A DNA stretch of 64,000 nucleotides from Brevibacillus_H sp041920465 (GTDB lineage: Bacteria; Bacillota; Bacilli; Brevibacillales; Brevibacillaceae). The notes under the pieces were generated by a model. That model was not told the origin of the DNA and did not search any database. It worked only from the letters and a program-made list of their open reading frames with translations. The stretch lies in the NCBI GenBank assembly GCA_041920465.1, contig JBHGXW010000054.1, positions 1 through 64,000 on the forward strand. The letters are read 5' to 3'. Shown piece after piece: positions 42,778 to 50,766 of the stretch. Within the stretch, counting starts at the first letter, position 1. Every line of letters starts with the position of its first letter. Position numbers and translations under genes: made by a program.

Positions 42778-43215
42778 CTATAAGTGAAAGATCGTTATGT
42801 TTGAATCAAATTCACGCAGATACTCTGCTAGAAGCCTTCTATGACAATGATGTGGCTTGTCCTCACTACACAAAAAGCAAGGTACACCATCACCAATAAT
42901 ACTTTGCATTTGACTTTGTATTTTCCGTCTTTCAAGGAGGTTCATGTATTGTTTTTCATACTCTGACCAGGACATTTGTTTTTTCTTATAGGCCTCTAGA
43001 ATATCTGCAGTCGGTGCTAGATTCGTGTCATGTACATACTCAATTCCTACAAGTTCCATGATGAAAGCCAGATCGTCTTTCTTAGCAAATCCAGATAGCT
43101 GTGACGTGTTATTGAGTCTAGTATCAACCAACCTTGTCACTTTACCTTGCTGCAAAAGGGAAACAAATTTTCTTAATGATTTCTTAGAGAACCCAATTGT
43201 ACAAATGTCCTTCAC
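42778..43215 (-). CDS. DUF488 family protein (cassette gene 2)
   Basis: A 145-residue DUF488 protein: TIGFSKKSLRKFVSLL at the start, LVDTRLNNTSQLSGFAKK, and the cysteine/histidine signature CFLCSEDKPHHCHRRLLAEYL (Cys113, Cys116, Cys124, His125, Arg126). DUF488 proteins have no firmly established activity; the conserved Cys-His-Arg cluster suggests a nucleotide-related or redox function. The start is GTG 43213-43215 behind AGGAGGA. It lies 10 nt after the first DUF488 gene. Confidence 0.75.
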   Translation of the reverse strand: MKDICTIGFSKKSLRKFVSLLQQGKVTRLVDTRLNNTSQLSGFAKKDDLAFIMELVGIEYVHDTNLAPTADILEAYKKKQMSWSEYEKQYMNLLERRKIQSQMQSIIGDGVPCFLCSEDKPHHCHRRLLAEYLREFDSNITIFHL

Positions 43216-43225
43216 ATTCTTCCTC

Positions 43226-43669
43226 CTAAAACATTGATATCTGTTCTGATGTTACTGGGTTTAGTTCTTTAGCAGTAACTCCATAAGGTTCGAAGAATTC
43301 GCCTACAAGTCTACGATGACAATAACGGTGGTCCTCACAGAAACATACGAGAACAACGTCTTTCCCTTCAAGAAGTTTTTTATAGACGGCTCGTAAGCCT
43401 TCCAGTTTTTCCTCAGTTTTCAGTTCTTTAAGAAAACAAGGCTCGTACAGATTCCACCATTTTTCAGGAGGGAGATTTCTCCATCTAGATACATAAGTAC
43501 GAAATAGTTCAGGGGAAGGAGAAAGAGAACGAACCACTTTTGCCCCAGTAAGATCATACCCGCCCCTCGTGATTTGCCAAATCTCTGCATTAGGAATACG
43601 AAAGCGTCGAAGTCCTTCTGGATTAGAGGTATACAATTTTCCTGTTGGTTTCAACGGTGTTCTCTCCAT
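43226..43669 (-). CDS. DUF488 family protein (cassette gene 1)
   Basis: A 147-residue DUF488 relative with the signature VCFCEDHRYCHRRLVGEFF (Cys109, Cys111, Cys117, His118, Arg119). The N-terminus differs from its neighbour (IWQITRGGYDLTGAKVVRSLSPSPELFRTYVSRW), so the two are diverged paralogues rather than a recent copy. A strong AAGGAGG precedes the ATG. It heads the cassette; a weak TTAGCA...TAAAAT promoter may lie near 43690-43715. Confidence 0.72.
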   Translation of the reverse strand: MERTPLKPTGKLYTSNPEGLRRFRIPNAEIWQITRGGYDLTGAKVVRSLSPSPELFRTYVSRWRNLPPEKWWNLYEPCFLKELKTEEKLEGLRAVYKKLLEGKDVVLVCFCEDHRYCHRRLVGEFFEPYGVTAKELNPVTSEQISMF

Positions 43670-43717
43670 GCTTTTACCTCCTTTACCATTAATTTTATCA
43701 AAGGAATGAAAGAAATG

Positions 43718-43909
43718 CTAACTCATAAACATAATCGACTCAGCACGCTCAACGATCCGAACGATCGTTTTGGGACGAATGGATTCCTGTTCCTTTTTCC
43801 CTTGACACATGATTTTCATACTTCCGTTGCTCATGATTGACGAGATACGACCAGTTTCCAAGATTCCTGCCATTTCAGCTTGTACGATGAATTGGGAGGG
43901 ATGAGGCAA
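43718..43909 (-). CDS. Short unknown frame, possibly a gene fragment
   Basis: A frame of up to 63 residues (TTG start; no convincing ribosome site, a later in-frame ATG also has none). The sequence (SIRPKTIVRIVERAESIMFM) looks protein-like, but no family is recognised. It may be a truncated remnant at the edge of the inserted cassette. The 150 bp to its right hold only the ndk terminator. Confidence 0.3.
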   Translation of the reverse strand: MPHPSQFIVQAEMAGILETGRISSIMSNGSMKIMCQGKKEQESIRPKTIVRIVERAESIMFMS

Positions 43910-43985
43910 ATTGTCCTCAGGATTTAGCTAGTCTTCCATAATATTTCACAATATGGCGACCGAACCAGCAGGTAAGAAAAAAAGA

Positions 43986-44020
43986 AAACGCCCCGTCACC
44001 AAATAACGGAAGCGTTTTTT
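43986..44020 (-). terminator. Terminator of ndk
   Basis: Minus-strand AACGCTTCCGT / ACGGGGCGTT stem (with wobbles), then TTTTCTTTTTTT; 45 nt after the ndk stop. Confidence 0.8.
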
Positions 44021-44064
44021 TGCAGTGTTCTCCCTTAAGGAGCATTTTCCCGTTTTTCAACAAA

Positions 44065-44508
44065 TTAAATCCAGCATTGGATAGTTTTATCAAAAGAAAG
44101 GATTTCGTCTTTGTTGAACCAGAGGTTGATTTCACGTTCAGCGCTTTCAGGGGAGTCGGAGCCGTGGATGATGTTCATGCCTACGGAAACCGCGAAATCT
44201 CCGCGGATTGTGCCAGGAGCAGCATCCGCCGGATTGGTTTTGCCCATCATGTTGCGTGCAGTGCTGATCACGTTGTTGCCTTGCCATACCATAGCGAATA
44301 CAGGACCGGAAGTGATGAAGTCTACCAATTCGCCAAAGAAAGGACGCTCTTTGTGTTCTGCATAATGTTGTTCTGCCAATTCACGGCTTACGTTCATCAA
44401 TTTTGCGCCAACGAGGGCAAATCCTTTGCGCTCGAAACGAGCAACGATTTCCCCGATGAGATTGCGTTGTACGCCGTCAGGCTTGACCATGATAAAGGTT
44501 TTTTCCAT
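44065..44508 (-). CDS. ndk: Nucleoside diphosphate kinase
   Basis: A 147-residue NDK that equalises NTP and dNTP pools with ATP. TFIMVKPDGVQRNLIGEI, the motif GKTNPADAAPGTIRGDFA and the catalytic His in NIIHGSDSPESAEREI are present. The best start is ATG 44506-44508 with GGAGG 5 nt upstream. A sigma-A-like promoter lies at 44555-44583. Confidence 0.97.
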   Translation of the reverse strand: MEKTFIMVKPDGVQRNLIGEIVARFERKGFALVGAKLMNVSRELAEQHYAEHKERPFFGELVDFITSGPVFAMVWQGNNVISTARNMMGKTNPADAAPGTIRGDFAVSVGMNIIHGSDSPESAEREINLWFNKDEILSFDKTIQCWI

Positions 44509-44554
44509 TGTTGCCTCCATATGCCACTATGTATTTAGTATTTTTACCAACGAA

Positions 44555-44583
44555 ATTTTATCAAAAGTAAGCGTTTCAATCAA
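44555..44583 (-). promoter_or_regulatory. Possible ndk promoter
   Basis: TTGATT (44578-44583), 17-nt spacer, TAAAAT (44555-44560), about 50 nt before the ndk start. Confidence 0.6.
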
Positions 44584-44604
44584 CCTTATGTAAATAAAAA
44601 ATGG

Positions 44605-45570
44605 TTAAAAGTTACGATTGCCTATAAACTCTGCAATATCCAGGAGCGACTTCTTGGTCGAATTGTTCTCCAGATCAGCCAACGCTTCCTTCGCTTTTCT
44701 CAGGTAACGTTCCGCCAAATTGCGGGCAAAATCGATACCTTTGCCTTCGCGGATCAATTGAATCGCTTCGTCTATATGCTCTTGTACCGTCCCATGACGA
44801 ATCCACTCCTGGAACAATTTCTTGTGTTCTCCTGTGGTCGAGCTGTACAACGCGGGAAGAGTGATATTTCCTTGACGCAGGTCGCTTCCCGCCGGCTTGC
44901 CAAGCTGTTTCTCCGTTCCGACGAAATCCAGGATGTCATCGGTAATCTGGAACGCCATCCCGACGTTATAGCCGTAGCGGAACATCCGTCCTACATTCTC
45001 TGGCGTGGCATCTGCGGCTAACGCCCCCAACTGGCAGCTGATGGCAATGAGCAGCGCTGTCTTGCGTTTAATCCGCCGCAGATACTGTCTCAGTCCCTGA
45101 TTCCAGTTGTTAAGGTCCTGGACCTGCTCGATTTCGCCCTTGCACATTTCAACAATGGCCTTTGCCAAAATCTGATGGATCTTCGGATTGGTCAGTTCGG
45201 TTGCAACCATCAACGCGCGAGCCAGAATATAATCACCCGTGTACATGGCTACACGGTTATCCCACTTGGCTTTCACCGTCTCTTTGCCCCGTCTTTTGTC
45301 GGCATTGTCGACCACATCGTCATGCACCAATGTAGCCATGTGAATTAATTCAAGCGCGACTGCAACGTTTTTCAATCTGGTAATGTCATAATTCCCCAAC
45401 TTTCCTCCAAGCAAAACGAAGACGGGCCGGATCCGTTTTCCTCCCGCTTTGAGCAAATGTGTGGACGACAGGTACAAATCGCGGCACTTGGCGTCAACCG
45501 CCTTGTCCAGTTCCCGCTCGATATACTGCACATCACCTTTCAATTGGTAGTAAATATCAACAAGGTTCAT
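44605..45570 (-). CDS. hepT: Heptaprenyl diphosphate synthase component II
   Basis: A 321-residue trans-polyprenyl synthase subunit with the first (HDDVVDNADKRRG) and second (ITDDILDF) Asp-rich motifs. With HepS it makes the C35 side chain of menaquinone-7. GGKRIRPVFVLLGGKL is typical. It lies downstream of mqnA rather than directly after menG as in B. subtilis. Confidence 0.94.
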   Translation of the reverse strand: MNLVDIYYQLKGDVQYIERELDKAVDAKCRDLYLSSTHLLKAGGKRIRPVFVLLGGKLGNYDITRLKNVAVALELIHMATLVHDDVVDNADKRRGKETVKAKWDNRVAMYTGDYILARALMVATELTNPKIHQILAKAIVEMCKGEIEQVQDLNNWNQGLRQYLRRIKRKTALLIAISCQLGALAADATPENVGRMFRYGYNVGMAFQITDDILDFVGTEKQLGKPAGSDLRQGNITLPALYSSTTGEHKKLFQEWIRHGTVQEHIDEAIQLIREGKGIDFARNLAERYLRKAKEALADLENNSTKKSLLDIAEFIGNRNF

Positions 45571-45579
45571 TCATTTCAC

Positions 45580-46443
45580 CTAATTCATTTCCATGATTTT
45601 GATACGGTGCGCTGCGTCCTCCCAAAGTGAAACTTTCACCGCTTTTGGAAGCAATCCCAACTCGTTTGCGCAGGCAAAGTAATACTCCAAGCCTTTTCGC
45701 TGCTCCAATCCGAAGTCATAGGTCAGCCCGCGGAAGTATTCGAACCATGATTTTGCGTCTCCGCCAAAATGGGTAAGTGTATAATCGACAACCTTTTCCA
45801 GATTGCGAAGGCTTCGTTCCTTGCTTTCCAGGAATGAGGCATGAACTTCCCGCAATAAGGACGCATGCTGTTCAATCGCTGCCTTGCGCACGGCCCATAC
45901 GGCAAACGTCATCGAATTTCCGGTAAACCGATACCACTGCTCGGCTAAGTCATATATATGGTACTGTTTATGCGTCCGAAAGGCAACCAGTGCATCATCA
46001 CCGATTAAGAGGGCGGCATCCGAATCTTTCAACATCTCGTCCAAAACAGGGTTGCAAGCATGATACGTAACGGATAAGTTCATGAACTTCTCGAGGATGA
46101 TTTTGAGCAGATTGACAGATGTGGCAGATGTATTGGTCAGGGCAATCCGGGCTTCCTGCAGCTGTTCAAGAGGTTTCTTGCTGAACAAATAAATGGAGCG
46201 AACCTTTCCTTTCGCGCTAACCGACAAATCCGGGAGAACCAGATACTTCTCCTCGTGCTCAGCATAGCTGAATGAAGAAATTGGCCCTACATCAATCTCA
46301 TCGTTGGCCATGGCCCGATTTAATTGTGCCGGCACTTGTTGCGTAAAATCAATTTTATCTTCAAAGCGTTCCTGATCAAAAAAGAAGTAGACCGGGAGTG
46401 TATTGGTATACTTGATTTGACCGATCCGTAGCATTTTTTGCAT
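45580..46443 (-). CDS. mqnA: Chorismate dehydratase (futalosine pathway)
   Basis: A periplasmic-binding-protein-like fold of about 287 residues. IGQIKYTNTLPVYFFFD at the start, EIDVGPISSFSYA and LSVSAKGKVRSIYLFSKKP match MqnA, which dehydrates chorismate to 3-enolpyruvylbenzoate, the first step of futalosine-type menaquinone synthesis. It is cytoplasmic (no signal peptide). ATG 46441-46443 has GGGGAG 9 nt upstream; a GTG two codons earlier is also possible. ubiX lies just upstream. Confidence 0.88.
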   Translation of the reverse strand: MQKMLRIGQIKYTNTLPVYFFFDQERFEDKIDFTQQVPAQLNRAMANDEIDVGPISSFSYAEHEEKYLVLPDLSVSAKGKVRSIYLFSKKPLEQLQEARIALTNTSATSVNLLKIILEKFMNLSVTYHACNPVLDEMLKDSDAALLIGDDALVAFRTHKQYHIYDLAEQWYRFTGNSMTFAVWAVRKAAIEQHASLLREVHASFLESKERSLRNLEKVVDYTLTHFGGDAKSWFEYFRGLTYDFGLEQRKGLEYYFACANELGLLPKAVKVSLWEDAAHRIKIMEMN

Positions 46444-46449
46444 CTTCAC

Positions 46450-47046
46450 TCACTCCCCCCAACGCTGAAAAAGCGTATGCGGAATTTCAAGGGCATCTAA
46501 CGTTTTGCCCACAACGAAATTAATAAGATCATCCATTGTTTGCGGTTTATGGTAAAAACCTGGCATAGCCGGAAGAATTTTGGCACCAATCTGGGTTAAG
46601 GTCAGCATATTTTGCAAATGGATGGCGTTTAGCGGAGTCTCCCTCGGAACAATCACCAATTTGCGCCCTTCTTTCAACATGACGTCTGCCGCTCGTTCCA
46701 GCAAATTGCCGGAAGCACCGGTCGCAATTCCCGACAGAGTGCCCATCGAACAAGGAATGATTACCATGCCGTCCATCCGGGCAGAACCGCTTGCCGCAGG
46801 CGAATAAAAATCTCGCAATGTCCAGTAATGCAATCGTCCCGTGAAATCTTGCTGCAGCTTTTCCTGCAGAACTTGCTGCCGGTCATCCGTTTGCCAGTCC
46901 AATTCATCCCGAAAAACCTGCCATCCCGCTTCCGTAATGATCAGGTGAACGGTATGGCCTTCCCGCAACAGTTCCTGCACCAACCGGACGCCGTAAATAG
47001 AGCCGCTTGCCCCGGTAATACCAACCACCAGTTTTTTTATATCCAT
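46450..47046 (-). CDS. ubiX: Flavin prenyltransferase UbiX
   Basis: A 198-residue UbiX/Pad family protein. It prenylates FMN to the cofactor of UbiD-type decarboxylases. VGITGASGSIYGVRLVQELL, the FMN-binding IIPCSMGTLSGIATG and PRETPLNAIHLQNML are present. In this context its client is likely the UbiD-like MqnL decarboxylase of the futalosine pathway (not in the window). It overlaps the mqnP-like gene by 10 nt. Confidence 0.93.
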   Translation of the reverse strand: MDIKKLVVGITGASGSIYGVRLVQELLREGHTVHLIITEAGWQVFRDELDWQTDDRQQVLQEKLQQDFTGRLHYWTLRDFYSPAASGSARMDGMVIIPCSMGTLSGIATGASGNLLERAADVMLKEGRKLVIVPRETPLNAIHLQNMLTLTQIGAKILPAMPGFYHKPQTMDDLINFVVGKTLDALEIPHTLFQRWGE

Positions 47047-47912
47047 GAGATCACCAAATCAAGCATGGTAAAGACAAACATAACCACGCTCAAGATTCCG
47101 TTCATCGTGAAAAAAGCTACATCAAGCTTGGATAAGTCGGTAGGCTTGACCAAACTGTGTTCATAAACCAGAATAGCGGCAGAAATGACTACTCCAAGCA
47201 GGAACCAGCCGGACAGATGGGCGATCACGTAAAGGGAGACCAACCCCAGAACAGTTAGAACGTGACAGAAACGCGCGATCAAGAGGGCGCGCGCAATGCC
47301 AAAACGGCTCGGAACCGAATACAATCCCGCTTTCACATCAAATTCGGCATCCTGACACGCATAAATTATATCAAAGCCAGCTGTCCAAAGCACTACGGAT
47401 ACAAACAGGATGAGAGCGGTTGCATCTACTTGCCCTGTCGTGGCAATCCATCCGCCCAATGGCCCAAACCCGATGGCAATTCCTAAAACGAAATGGCAAG
47501 CCCACGTGAAACGCTTGGTGTAGGAATACAAGACAAGCACAAACACGGCGAGCGGCAAAAGCTTAACCGCAAGCACGTTCAATTGGAAAGCAGCAAAAAA
47601 CAGCAAGGCAAATGAGACGATAATAAAAATAAGGACTTCCGAAACAGAGATGAGCCCGGCGGGAATTGCCCGAGTTGCCGTACGCGGGTTTCTGGCGTCA
47701 ATAAATCGGTCTATCAAGCGGTTTAATGACATAGCCGCACTTCTCGCGCCAACCATGGCAACCGTCACCCAAAAAATTTCGCTCCAGGTTGGCCAGGTAT
47801 TTTCGACTACGATGTTACCCAAGACGGCCCCCATAAAAGCGAACGGCAATGCAAAAATCGTATGTTCAAATTTGATCATTTCCAGAATTACTTTGAATTT
47901 TTGCCAAGACAT
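47037..47912 (-). CDS. mqnP: UbiA-family prenyltransferase (MqnP-like)
   Basis: A 291-residue membrane protein with eight or nine transmembrane helices. The first Asp-rich motif SLNRLIDRFIDARNPRTATR and the second, DIIYACQDAEFD, place it in the UbiA superfamily. Next to ubiX and mqnA it most likely prenylates 1,4-dihydroxy-6-naphthoate (MqnP). Annotation as 4-hydroxybenzoate polyprenyltransferase (UbiA) would be misleading, since no ubiquinone is expected here. Confidence 0.85.
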   Translation of the reverse strand: MSWQKFKVILEMIKFEHTIFALPFAFMGAVLGNIVVENTWPTWSEIFWVTVAMVGARSAAMSLNRLIDRFIDARNPRTATRAIPAGLISVSEVLIFIIVSFALLFFAAFQLNVLAVKLLPLAVFVLVLYSYTKRFTWACHFVLGIAIGFGPLGGWIATTGQVDATALILFVSVVLWTAGFDIIYACQDAEFDVKAGLYSVPSRFGIARALLIARFCHVLTVLGLVSLYVIAHLSGWFLLGVVISAAILVYEHSLVKPTDLSKLDVAFFTMNGILSVVMFVFTMLDLVISWI

Positions 47913-47955
47913 ATATCAGCACTTCCGTTCTTTTACGCACGTTTTTCTCGTTGGA

Positions 47956-48675
47956 TTATTTTTTGGTTCCCATGTGCAGAGCGGCGACGCCACCCATGAA
48001 CAGTTTCACCTGAACCGGATCCAAACCCGCCTTCTGGAACATGACGGCCAGTTCTTTACTGTCAGGAAAATTGGTTAACGACTGTGGCAGCCAAGCGTAT
48101 TCGTCGTATTTGTTCACAACCAGCTTGGCAATCAACGGTAATATCTTGTAAAAGTATAAATAAAATAATTGGCGATAAGGCAGAAAAGGAGGCTTGGACA
48201 CTTCGAGGGAGACCACTTTTCCCCCCGGTTTTACTACCCTTGTCATTTCGTTCAAAACGGTTTGGATGTCTGGAACATTTCTGAGCGCAAAGCCGATCGT
48301 TGCATAATCAAACGTATTATCCTCATAGGGGAGCTTCATGGCATCGCCGTTCACAAGCTGGACGATATCGCCTACACCTTCCTTGGCAACTTTGTAAGCG
48401 CCTACGTCAAGCATGTTTTGGCTAAAATCGAGACCGACCACTCTTCCTTCTTTTCCTACCGCATGAGCCAGCGTAATCGTCCAATCACACGTTCCGCAAG
48501 CTACATCAAGCGCCTTTTGGCCGGGTTTCACCTGCATTTGTCGCATGGTATAGTTCCGCCAAGCGATATGGCTGCCAAAGCTGATGACATTGTTCATACG
48601 GTCGTATTCGTCCGCAATACTCTCAAACACGGAGTGAACGAACTGGGCCTTCTGATTCATTTGATCTTTGTTCAC
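47956..48675 (-). CDS. menG: Demethylmenaquinone methyltransferase
   Basis: A 239-residue SAM-dependent UbiE/MenG methyltransferase catalysing the last step of menaquinone synthesis. The motifs FESIADEYDRMNNVISFG, DVACGTCDWT, DFSQNML and ATIGFALRNVPD are typical. It is needed in both menaquinone pathways. It lies between hepS and the mqnP-like gene. Confidence 0.95.
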   Translation of the reverse strand: MNKDQMNQKAQFVHSVFESIADEYDRMNNVISFGSHIAWRNYTMRQMQVKPGQKALDVACGTCDWTITLAHAVGKEGRVVGLDFSQNMLDVGAYKVAKEGVGDIVQLVNGDAMKLPYEDNTFDYATIGFALRNVPDIQTVLNEMTRVVKPGGKVVSLEVSKPPFLPYRQLFYLYFYKILPLIAKLVVNKYDEYAWLPQSLTNFPDSKELAVMFQKAGLDPVQVKLFMGGVAALHMGTKK

Positions 48676-48680
48676 GTCCC

Positions 48681-49514
48681 CTACATCTCCTCAACTACAC
48701 GTTTTAAGCGGTTCACCCGATGCGAATAGCGAGAAGTTATCCATGTGAGAGCCGATTGTTTATCGGAAGGATAAATACTTCTTACTAGTTGCTCACAAAT
48801 CCCCATCAATTCCAGCACTTTCGCTTCCACGAACTCCATGACAGTTCCCAAGGTTGATTCCGGCTTTTGCATCAAGAAGCGGGAAAAGCCGATCGGATCC
48901 TGCTTTTGCCACTTCAATTGTTCCCATTCGTCAATCATCTGCTCAATGGCAGAGGTTTCTTCGAATAGCGCGGTCCAGAACTGCAAGTCGCTCTCCGTTT
49001 TTGCGAAGTGGTCAACGAATCCTAAGTACAGCGCAGTATCGATTGTTTTCCTAAGCGCAAAGTACTTGTCCCACGACATGGCATACTCTTTTTCCGACAA
49101 ATACAGCGTCATTTTGGCTTCGTTCACTTCCTGAATCGACTTTGCCAAGATTTTAACCGCTTCAATCTCACCGACTTCCGCCAGCAAATGGTAATAGTAA
49201 CTGCTGTAATAATCTCCTGCCAAAACGGTTAACTGTCGGTTACGTTCAGCCACAAGGGATGGCTCATAGCTGGTCTTCACCTGCTCATGCGTATCCAAGC
49301 CCAATTGGACAAGCCCAGTCGTCGTGCACAGTACCTTGGCACGTTCTTTTTCCACTCCGTTTTCGCATAAAAATACGTACAAAAGCACAAGCCGATTTTC
49401 AGCCATCGGCGGAATATCGACATATTGCTCTACGTACGATTGGGAGATAAGCTTGATGATTCGCTCTTTCATTTCCACGAGATCATCGCTTATGACAACT
49501 TCATAATTGCTCAT
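48681..49514 (-). CDS. hepS: Heptaprenyl diphosphate synthase component I
   Basis: A 277-residue HepS, the non-catalytic regulatory partner of HepT. The helix pattern with LAGDYYSSYYYHLLAEVGE and ENRLVLLYVFLCENG is typical. ATG 49512-49514 has GGAGG 7 nt upstream; the open frame extends 15 codons further but lacks a site. It is the first gene of hepS-menG-mqnP-ubiX-mqnA-hepT. Confidence 0.88.
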   Translation of the reverse strand: MSNYEVVISDDLVEMKERIIKLISQSYVEQYVDIPPMAENRLVLLYVFLCENGVEKERAKVLCTTTGLVQLGLDTHEQVKTSYEPSLVAERNRQLTVLAGDYYSSYYYHLLAEVGEIEAVKILAKSIQEVNEAKMTLYLSEKEYAMSWDKYFALRKTIDTALYLGFVDHFAKTESDLQFWTALFEETSAIEQMIDEWEQLKWQKQDPIGFSRFLMQKPESTLGTVMEFVEAKVLELMGICEQLVRSIYPSDKQSALTWITSRYSHRVNRLKRVVEEM

Positions 49515-49584
49515 TAGGTTTCCTCCAGTTAGAAAACTTGGGGCTTCAATCAAAATCATCCCTCAGTATATCACATTTTTGGTA

Positions 49585-50100
49585 CTAGGGACTAATTCTC
49601 TCTTCTATAAGTGGTTCCACTCTAACTTGAAATGTTTGTTCAACCAAGTATTGCGGATTCTCTACCTTGTCCGGAGCAGGAAGGCTGTGGATGGAGTCAG
49701 GCCGCTTCGCATCAATCGCGATCAACAGTTTTGAGGATTGATCGGAATTCTCCAGCAAGCGGATAAACAGGTGATCAATGTTTTTGGTAAAGCGAAACGT
49801 ACGATAGGTAAGCGAATAAACATCCCCGTAAAAGAGAGAAAGACCGATCGTTTCCGTGGGTGAAACCGTAAAATCTACATAGACTGAACGCTCCTCCCAC
49901 TTTACACGCTTAATATTATAATGAGTTGGCGTTAAAGTAAACAAATCGACAAGATTTTGTTGCGTTAAATTCACTTGACCCATTTCTTGAAAGACTGGTT
50001 GCTCTTTGGATGAATATTGGACGGCTACTGATGGAATGAGTGATAAAGCAAACGCCAAAATCGTTGACAGGCAAAACACCGCGATCAGTTGGCGGGGCAT
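49585..50100 (-). CDS. Hypothetical exported protein
   Basis: A protein of about 171 residues with an N-terminal signal or anchor (about residues 6-26, no lipobox). The mature part begins with a Gln-rich piece and contains a beta-rich domain (VKWEERSVYVDFTVSP, DVYSLTYRTFRF, FIRLLENSD). It recalls GerMN-like domains but no residue is diagnostic. The start is ATG 50098-50100 with GAGGAGGG 8 nt upstream. It lies between mtrB and hepS. Confidence 0.55.
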   Translation of the reverse strand: MPRQLIAVFCLSTILAFALSLIPSVAVQYSSKEQPVFQEMGQVNLTQQNLVDLFTLTPTHYNIKRVKWEERSVYVDFTVSPTETIGLSLFYGDVYSLTYRTFRFTKNIDHLFIRLLENSDQSSKLLIAIDAKRPDSIHSLPAPDKVENPQYLVEQTFQVRVEPLIEERISP

Positions 50101-50127
50101 AGACATCCCTCCTCACTCCATTGTATA

Positions 50128-50168
50128 AGAAAAACCACCCGGCTATAACTAAACGTTACTCCGGGCGG
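50128..50168 (-). terminator. Second terminator-like palindrome after mtrB
   Basis: Minus-strand CCGCCCGG-AGTAAC...GTTATA-CCGGGTGG followed by TTTTTCTTA. Its arms resemble the palindromes at 66-104, 22911-22961 and 51792-51840. Confidence 0.65.
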
Positions 50169-50185
50169 GGCTTTTACACATAAGC

Positions 50186-50210
50186 AAAAAAGCAGGCTAT
50201 GCCTGCCTTT
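50186..50210 (-). terminator. Terminator of mtrB
   Basis: Minus-strand GCAGGC-ATA-GCCTGC stem followed by TTTTTT, 20 nt after the mtrB stop. Confidence 0.85.
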
Positions 50211-50226
50211 CCTTTTCGATCCTGTC

Positions 50227-50475
50227 TTATTCTTCCGATGTGTCGATAATGCCGTGTCTCGTAAAAATCACTGCTTTGCCGCGCACCTTGATTGCTGAAG
50301 TATGCTCGGTGAATTGAGCCAGCATCACTTCATTCTTGTCCAGCTTCTCCGTATGATGAAAGCGCGTGTCCATTCCCCGTGTCAAGCCAATCACATGCAC
50401 ACCGTTTTCCTTTGCTCTAATCACAAAAAAGTCTTGATTGGTCCCCATATTTCCACCGTTATTGCGTTGATCCAA
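50227..50475 (-). CDS. mtrB: Tryptophan RNA-binding attenuation protein TRAP
   Basis: An 82-residue TRAP subunit. The core FVIRAKENGVHVIGLTRG, TRFHHTEKLDKNEVMLAQFTEHTSAIKVRG and TRHG are nearly the B. subtilis pattern, including the tryptophan-binding loops and the KxR RNA-contact residues (Lys in HTEKLDK, KVRG). Eleven subunits form a ring that, with tryptophan, wraps (G/U)AG repeats. The target lies at 38170-38217. TTG 50473-50475 is chosen as start because AGGAGG is 7 nt upstream; the next ATG lacks a good site. folE is nearby but separated, unlike B. subtilis mtrAB. Confidence 0.95.
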   Translation of the reverse strand: MDQRNNGGNMGTNQDFFVIRAKENGVHVIGLTRGMDTRFHHTEKLDKNEVMLAQFTEHTSAIKVRGKAVIFTRHGIIDTSEE

Positions 50476-50508
50476 GGCGGTTCCTCCTCAATATTGCTTC
50501 ATCTTCTT

Positions 50509-50538
50509 ACTATCGCTCAAAACATGTCTTTTCGTCAA
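50509..50538 (-). promoter_or_regulatory. Possible mtrB promoter
   Basis: TTGACG (50533-50538), 18-nt spacer, GATAGT (50509-50514), about 34 nt before the mtrB start. Confidence 0.45.
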
Positions 50539-50596
50539 CGAATTTAGATACAGCCGGATTTAATTTAGAAATAGCGGAATTTCGTGATTCGGCCAT

Positions 50597-50689
50597 TCAA
50601 GAATAAGTAAGGTAGAGATAATAAATCACGCCAACTAAGACTGCAAGAGGCAGCCACCACAACAATATCAGATACTTGGATTTGTTCAT
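50597..50689 (-). CDS. Small single-helix membrane protein (30 residues)
   Basis: A 30-codon frame reads MNKSKY, a hydrophobic segment LILLWWLPLAVLVGVIYYLY, then LTYS and TGA. GAGGTGAACGGAG directly precedes the ATG. A charged N-terminus, one transmembrane helix and a good ribosome site support translation. Function unknown; it stands alone between mtrB and the lytic transglycosylase gene. Confidence 0.6.
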   Translation of the reverse strand: MNKSKYLILLWWLPLAVLVGVIYYLYLTYS

Positions 50690-50740
50690 CTCCGTTCACC
50701 TCATCAGATAGGGTGTACGGATCGGAAGCTTTTTATGAAA

Positions 50741-50765
50741 ACGAGAAAGCTCCTGAAACAGGAGC
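50741..50765 (-). terminator. Terminator of the transglycosylase gene
   Basis: Minus-strand GCTCCTG-TTT-CAGGAGC stem and TTTCTCGTTTTC tail; lies two nucleotides past the stop. Confidence 0.7.
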
Positions 50766-50766
50766 A

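Noticed and set aside
43917..44135. 72-codon minus-strand frame overlapping the ndk end
   Set aside because: It overlaps ndk and its terminator and has no ribosome site.
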